Part shown: positions 60,176 through 64,000 of the stretch, piece by piece
Layout of the letters: the number at the start of each line of letters is the position of its first letter
Numbering within the stretch: position 1 is the stretch's first letter
Assembly (NCBI GenBank): GCA_964620605.1
Contig: CAZUHQ010000005.1
Span: 1 to 64,000 of the forward strand
DNA: 64,000 bases
Origin: Thalassotalea_E sp964620605
GTDB taxonomy: Bacteria > Pseudomonadota > Gammaproteobacteria > Enterobacterales > Alteromonadaceae
Direction of reading: 5' to 3'
Position numbers and translations under genes: made by a program
Notes under the pieces: generated by a model
The model's database searches: none
What the model was told of the DNA's origin: nothing
What the model saw: only the letters and a program-made list of their open reading frames with translations

Positions 60176-61420
60176 ATGACAGATTTTAAACAACAAGCGC
60201 TTGATTATCACCAGTTCCCGTTACCTGGAAAGATCAGTGTCGAGCTAACCACACCGGCTGAAACCAGCCAAGATTTATCTCTTGCCTATAGTCCTGGAGT
60301 TGCTGAGCCGGTACGGGCGATTGCCGAGAATCCTGATGATGTTTATAAATACACGGGTAAAGGTAATACAGTTGCTGTTATTACTAATGGTACGGCTATT
60401 TTAGGTTTGGGTAATCTCGGCGGTATGGCGTCTAAACCTGTGATGGAAGGCAAGGCATTATTGTTTAAACGCTTTGCCGGAATTAATTCGTTTGATATTG
60501 AAGTTAAGCATAAAACCCCGGATGAGTTTATTAATACCGTCGCCAATATCGCGGATAGCTTTGGTGGTATTAACCTTGAAGATATTAAGGCGCCGGAATG
60601 TTTTGTCATTGAAAAAGCGTTGATTGAACGTTGTAAAGTACCTATCTTTCACGACGATCAGCACGGCACGGCAATCGTTACTGCTGCCGGGATGATCAAC
60701 GCACTGGAAATTCAGGGTAAAGAGCTAAGACATGCCAATATCGTCTGTATGGGAGCCGGTGCTGCGGCGATTGCCTGTATGGAGCTGCTGATCAAATGTG
60801 GTGCTCAGCGTGAAAAGATTTATATGCTCGATACTAAAGGGGTGATCCATACCCGTCGTGATGATTTAAATGAATATAAGAAGCTGTTTGCCAATAACAC
60901 CGATAAGCGGACGTTAGAACAAGTGATTGACGGTGCTGACGTTTTTGTTGGCGTTTCCGGTCCTGACTTATTAAGTGCTGAACATGTGACAATGATGGCA
61001 ACAAAACCGGTAATTTTTGCCTGCTCAAACCCGGATCCGGAAATTAAACCTGAGGTTGCATTAGCTGCTCGTGATGATGTTATTATTGCCACAGGCCGTT
61101 CTGATTATCCGAACCAGGTGAACAATGTGCTGTGTTTTCCGTTTATCTTCCGTGGTGCATTAGATGTTAGGGCGAGAACCATTAATGATGAAATGAAAGT
61201 GGCCTGTGTTCATGCGATCAGAGAGCTGGCAAAAGAACCTGTGACCCAGGAAGTGGTTGAAGCCAGTGGTGAGCAAACGCTTACTTTTGGTCAAGATTAT
61301 ATTATTCCTAAGCCGATGGATTCAAGATTGTGTGCCCGAGTGGCAAGAGCAGTTGCCCAGGCGGCGGTAGATTCAGGTGTCGCGGCGTTGGAAATGCCAG
61401 AAAATTATATGCAGGAATGA
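60176..61420 (+). CDS. Malic enzyme (short form, no phosphotransacetylase domain)
   Basis: 414 residues. LAYSPGVAEPVRAI, TNGTAILGLGNLGGMASKPVMEGK, FHDDQHGTAIVTAAG and MGAGAAAIACMELL match the malic enzyme N-terminal and NAD(P)-binding domains; CSNPDPEI and RSDYPNQVNNVLCFPFIFRGALD close it. It oxidatively decarboxylates malate to pyruvate. E. coli MaeB carries an extra C-terminal domain (about 760 residues in total); here only the catalytic part is present. AGGA eight bases before the ATG. Cofactor preference (NAD or NADP) is not decided by the sequence. Confidence 0.94.
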   Translation: MTDFKQQALDYHQFPLPGKISVELTTPAETSQDLSLAYSPGVAEPVRAIAENPDDVYKYTGKGNTVAVITNGTAILGLGNLGGMASKPVMEGKALLFKRFAGINSFDIEVKHKTPDEFINTVANIADSFGGINLEDIKAPECFVIEKALIERCKVPIFHDDQHGTAIVTAAGMINALEIQGKELRHANIVCMGAGAAAIACMELLIKCGAQREKIYMLDTKGVIHTRRDDLNEYKKLFANNTDKRTLEQVIDGADVFVGVSGPDLLSAEHVTMMATKPVIFACSNPDPEIKPEVALAARDDVIIATGRSDYPNQVNNVLCFPFIFRGALDVRARTINDEMKVACVHAIRELAKEPVTQEVVEASGEQTLTFGQDYIIPKPMDSRLCARVARAVAQAAVDSGVAALEMPENYMQE

Positions 61421-61435
61421 TAGAAAATTGAACGT

Positions 61436-61465
61436 AAAAAGGCGTTACCTATGCAACGCCTTTTT
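61436..61465. terminator. Bidirectional terminator between malic enzyme gene and metJ
   Basis: An 11-base perfect stem (61436-61446 with 61455-61465, loop of 8), with A5 on one arm and T5 on the other, placed between convergent genes. Confidence 0.9.
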
Positions 61466-61482
61466 CTTTCTGCGATTACCGG

Positions 61483-61812
61483 TTATTCGTCGTCATTTTC
61501 ATATTGACTAAAATCGGTAATACCTTGAGCTTCTAATATCTTGCGGACACTGGCTGGTAATTTTTGCTCATTATCTTTCGCCAGATCCTGATCATCAGGT
61601 AATGGCTGGCCGGTAAAAGCATGTAAAAATGCTTCACATAACAGCTCACTATTAGTGGCATGTCTTAAGTTATTCACTTGCCTGCGAGTACGCTCATCCG
61701 TTAATACTTTCAGGACGCGTAAAGGTATTGAAACGGTAACTTTTTTGACTTGTTCACTTTTTTTACCATGCTCGGCGTAGGGATTTATGTATTCACCATT
61801 CCACTGGGCCAT
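61483..61812 (-). CDS. metJ: Methionine repressor MetJ
   Basis: 109 residues (E. coli 105). The ribbon-helix-helix KKVTVSIPLRVLKVLTDERT and RQVNNLRHATNSELLCEAFLHAFTGQPLP are nearly identical to MetJ throughout the family. It binds S-adenosylmethionine and 8-base Met boxes as stacked dimers. GAGGT precedes the ATG. Divergent from metB, with Met boxes between. Confidence 0.98.
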   Translation of the reverse strand: MAQWNGEYINPYAEHGKKSEQVKKVTVSIPLRVLKVLTDERTRRQVNNLRHATNSELLCEAFLHAFTGQPLPDDQDLAKDNEQKLPASVRKILEAQGITDFSQYENDDE

Positions 61813-61933
61813 GAATTACCTCAACTAATATTAAATCTTTATATCGCAATATCTTGGAACATCACTATGATAATACGATGTTAGCTGCTATAGATTTTAC
61901 TAGTTCACAACTGCGAGTCAATGATGAATGTGT

Positions 61934-61949
61934 AGAAGTTTAGATGTCT
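61934..61949. promoter_or_regulatory. Met boxes, metJ-proximal pair
   Basis: Two adjacent 8-base sites: AGAAGTTT (6 of 8 to AGACGTCT) and AGATGTCT (7 of 8). A weaker third copy follows at 61950-61957. They lie just upstream of the metB -35 element. Confidence 0.75.
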
Positions 61950-61956
61950 AAAGTTC

Positions 61957-61985
61957 TTGACCCTATTATTTAAAACATTTAGACT
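61957..61985 (+). promoter_or_regulatory. Sigma-70 promoter of metB-metL
   Basis: TTGACC (61957-61962) and TAGACT (61980-61985) with a 17-base spacer. The -10 element lies inside the downstream Met-box row, so MetJ binding would block it. Confidence 0.7.
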
Positions 61986-62004
61986 TTTGGACGTCCAAAC
62001 ATCT
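61973..62004. promoter_or_regulatory. Met boxes, metB-proximal row of four
   Basis: Four consecutive 8-base sites: AAACATTT (5 of 8 to AGACGTCT), AGACTTTT (6), GGACGTCC (6) and AAACATCT (6). Tandem weak boxes are typical of MetJ operators, which rely on cooperative binding. The row covers the metB -10 region. Confidence 0.8.
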
Positions 62005-62046
62005 ATTTGGATTGGCTTGTCCGATATTAGCTAATTGGAGCATATG

Positions 62047-63207
62047 ATGGCAGAAAATAAATTATCAACGATTGCGGTAAGAGCTGGCATAAATACCGAC
62101 GAGCACCATGGTGCGGTGATCCCTGCCATTCATCTTTCCAGCACCTATGCGCTAACAGGCTTTAATGAGAAACGTCAGTTTGATTATTCCCGTACTGGCA
62201 ATCCAACCCGTGCAACTTTTGCTAGTGCGGTTGCTGAGCTGGAGCAAGGAGCAGTTGGCATAGTTACCAGTACCGGAATGTCTGCGATACATTTATTGTG
62301 TCAGCTACTAACCACAGAAGATACTGTAGTGATCCCACATGATTGCTATGGTGGCAGTTACCGCCTGTTTACTCATTTGGCAAAACGTGGTTTGTTTAAA
62401 GTGATAGTCGTCGATCAAAATGACTCACAGGCATTAGCACAGGCATTAGCTAATAAACCTAAACTGGTGTTAATCGAAACGCCAAGTAACCCGTTGTTAC
62501 GTATTGTTGATATTGCGGCGATTACCAAGGCCAGTCAGCAAGCGGGAGCCATAGTGGCGGTCGATAATACATTTTTATCGCCGATATTACAGCAGCCATT
62601 ATTGTTAGGCGCAGATATCGTTTTCCACTCCACCACCAAATTTATTAACGGTCATAGTGATGTCGTCGGTGGCGTGTTAGTGACCAAAGATCAGACATTA
62701 GGTGAAGAACTGGCCTGGTGGGCTAATTGTATCGGTATCACTGGTAGTGCGTTTGACAGCTACCTTGCGCTGCGCGGTCTTAAAACCTTGCCGGTACGAA
62801 TGAAACAGCATCAGCAAAATGCCAATGCGGTCGCGCAGTTTTTACGAACTCATTCGGCGGTTGAGAATGTTTATTATCCGGGCTTTAGCGATCATCCGAA
62901 TCATGAGATTGCGAAACAGCAGCAGGCGGATTTTGGCTCTATGATGAGTTTTGAAGTTAAGGGGGGCGTTGAGACGGTAAAACGTCTATTTGATCATTTA
63001 TCTTTATTTACTTTAGCGCAATCTTTAGGCGGGGTAGAGAGTTTAATCAGTCATCCTTCTACTATGACCCATGCAGGTATGGAGATTGAGGCGCAAATTG
63101 AGGCCGGAATCAGTCAATCACTGATGCGTATTTCTGTTGGTATTGAAGATATAGATGATATATTAGCAGATCTTGAGCAAGGCCTGGCTGCCAGTCAGCA
63201 GTGTTAA
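62047..63207 (+). CDS. metB: Cystathionine gamma-synthase
   Basis: 386 residues from the ATG at 62047 (GGAG six bases upstream; another ATG three bases earlier is too close to it). PLP-fold markers: HLSSTYAL, YSRTGNPTR, STGMSAIH, VAVDNTFLSP, and the PLP lysine in HSTTKFINGHSDVVGG; the C-terminal SLGGVESLISHPSTMTHAGM is typical. It makes cystathionine from O-succinyl-homoserine and cysteine. metL follows after 40 bases. Confidence 0.95.
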   Translation: MAENKLSTIAVRAGINTDEHHGAVIPAIHLSSTYALTGFNEKRQFDYSRTGNPTRATFASAVAELEQGAVGIVTSTGMSAIHLLCQLLTTEDTVVIPHDCYGGSYRLFTHLAKRGLFKVIVVDQNDSQALAQALANKPKLVLIETPSNPLLRIVDIAAITKASQQAGAIVAVDNTFLSPILQQPLLLGADIVFHSTTKFINGHSDVVGGVLVTKDQTLGEELAWWANCIGITGSAFDSYLALRGLKTLPVRMKQHQQNANAVAQFLRTHSAVENVYYPGFSDHPNHEIAKQQQADFGSMMSFEVKGGVETVKRLFDHLSLFTLAQSLGGVESLISHPSTMTHAGMEIEAQIEAGISQSLMRISVGIEDIDDILADLEQGLAASQQC

Positions 63208-63247
63208 GTTCCAGCGGTATTATTTAAGAGAAAGAATTGTTATTAGC

Positions 63248-64000
63248 ATGAGTCAGGTTAACGTAGTCGAGCAGCTTACTGCAGAGCGCAATCAATTAGC
63301 AAAACAGGCGGTACAGGTTCATAAGTTTGGTGGCAGCAGCCTAGCAACACCACAATGTATTGAGCGTGTGGTGGATATTATTCGTCAGCATTGCCAGCTG
63401 AATGATGTCGTGGTGGTATCGGCAAATGGTGATACCACAGATACCTTGTTTGCCACCTATCAAATTGCACTGGAGAATCAGGATGAATTAACCGCTGCCA
63501 TCGAACATTTATATCAAGAGCAACTTCAATTGATTGCAAGTTTGTTAAGTGATGCATCCGCCGAACGCATGGCAAATTATCTCAAATCAGATATTCAACA
63601 ACTGAGCCACTGGCTAACTTCGGCACCTGAGCAATATCAGGCTGATTTTCTCTCTTTCGGTGAGCTTTGGTCGGCACGTCTGCTTTCGGCAATATTAAGC
63701 GAGCGGGTTTGTCCGAGTTACTATCTTGATGCCCGAGATTTTTTAGTGATCGATAACGATCAAGAATGCCGGGTTGATAGCCAGTTAAGTCAAGCTCAGT
63801 TTGAGCAGTTAACGCAACAGGGAAAACTTGCCATAGTTACTGGTTACATTAGTAAAGACAGCAGCGGTAAAACCTGTACCTTAGGACGCAATGGCAGCGA
63901 TTATTCCGCAACTATTATGGCATCTTTAAGTGGTGCGCAAAATGTCACCTTATGGACGGATGTTGATGGTATATATAGCGCAGATCCCCGGGTTGTTCCT
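63248..64000 (+). CDS. metL: Bifunctional aspartate kinase / homoserine dehydrogenase II (partial)
   Basis: 251 codons open to the right edge; only the aspartate kinase part is present. VHKFGGSSLATPQCIERV near residue 28, VVVSANGDTTDTL, SFGELWSARLLSAIL, and LGRNGSDYSATIMASL with WTDVDGIYSADPRVV are the kinase signatures. Placement after metB in a Met-box-controlled operon identifies MetL rather than ThrA or LysC. The homoserine dehydrogenase domain lies beyond the window. Confidence 0.94.
   Translation, partial: MSQVNVVEQLTAERNQLAKQAVQVHKFGGSSLATPQCIERVVDIIRQHCQLNDVVVVSANGDTTDTLFATYQIALENQDELTAAIEHLYQEQLQLIASLLSDASAERMANYLKSDIQQLSHWLTSAPEQYQADFLSFGELWSARLLSAILSERVCPSYYLDARDFLVIDNDQECRVDSQLSQAQFEQLTQQGKLAIVTGYISKDSSGKTCTLGRNGSDYSATIMASLSGAQNVTLWTDVDGIYSADPRVVP

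Noticed and set aside
1..64000. CRISPR arrays, tRNA or rRNA genes, insertion sequences, prophage genes
   Set aside because: I found no regularly spaced repeats, no tRNA-like cloverleaf with T-loop sequence, and no transposase, integrase or phage structural gene.

Overview
This window looks like a chromosomal segment of a marine gammaproteobacterium of the Alteromonadales, most like Colwellia or Thalassotalea. The reasons are moderate to low GC, E. coli-like housekeeping synteny (gpmI-envC-yibQ beside yibN-grxC-secB-gpsA-trmL; psd-rsgA-orn; queG/nnr-tsaE-amiB-mutL-miaA-hfq-hflX-hflK-hflC-purA; metJ/metB-metL), and a PEP-CTERM/exosortase locus. I saw no insertion sequence, prophage, CRISPR array, tRNA or rRNA. 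One run of 10 Ns (31045-31054) marks an assembly gap inside a gene.

Region 1 (1-23229, almost all minus strand) is an exopolysaccharide plus PEP-CTERM/exosortase locus. In transcription order it holds: UDP-glucose dehydrogenase and a UDP-glucuronate epimerase; a patatin-like lipase; a TviB/TviC-type pair for UDP-GalNAcA; the exosortase-associated acyltransferase; a fused WecB-WecC enzyme for UDP-ManNAcA; a ThiF/E1-like adenylyltransferase; the TPR lipoprotein PrsT; an exosortase; a THxN-type PEP-CTERM protein with a near-consensus sigma-54 promoter; a secreted beta-helix protein; two GT4 glycosyltransferases; a serine-acetyltransferase-like protein; a GT2 glycosyltransferase; and a partial membrane-anchored protein cut by the left edge. 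The sugar supply implies a polymer rich in uronic and aminouronic acids. A small trypsin-like protease gene on the plus strand interrupts the cluster. No flippase, polymerase, initiating transferase or PrsK/PrsR regulator lies inside the window.

Region 2 (23312-30945) is cell-envelope and housekeeping: YibQ, EnvC, GpmI, a rhodanese, glutaredoxin 3, SecB, GpsA, TrmL and a FieF-type metal exporter. Region 3 (30947-39854) holds a lysophospholipase-like hydrolase, a Cpx-type envelope stress module (CpxA, CpxR, divergent CpxP with a CpxR box), a BlaI-type repressor next to an M56 peptidase fused to a TonB C-terminal domain, a glycerophosphodiesterase, Psd and RsgA. Region 4 (40032-46735) holds Orn, a DUF4442 protein, and an operon of a 1160-residue degenerate hybrid sensor kinase, a DUF1289 protein and a TPR protein with a receiver domain that lacks its phosphoacceptor aspartate. 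Region 5 (46784-61420) is the queG-to-purA superoperon plus a short malic enzyme. Region 6 (61483-64000) is metJ divergent from metB-metL with tandem Met boxes over a recognisable promoter.

The most unusual content is the apparently phosphotransfer-dead sensor/receiver operon (41334-46735). Next are the E1-like, patatin and fused WecB-WecC genes within the exosortase locus and the sigma-54 promoter in front of the PEP-CTERM gene.
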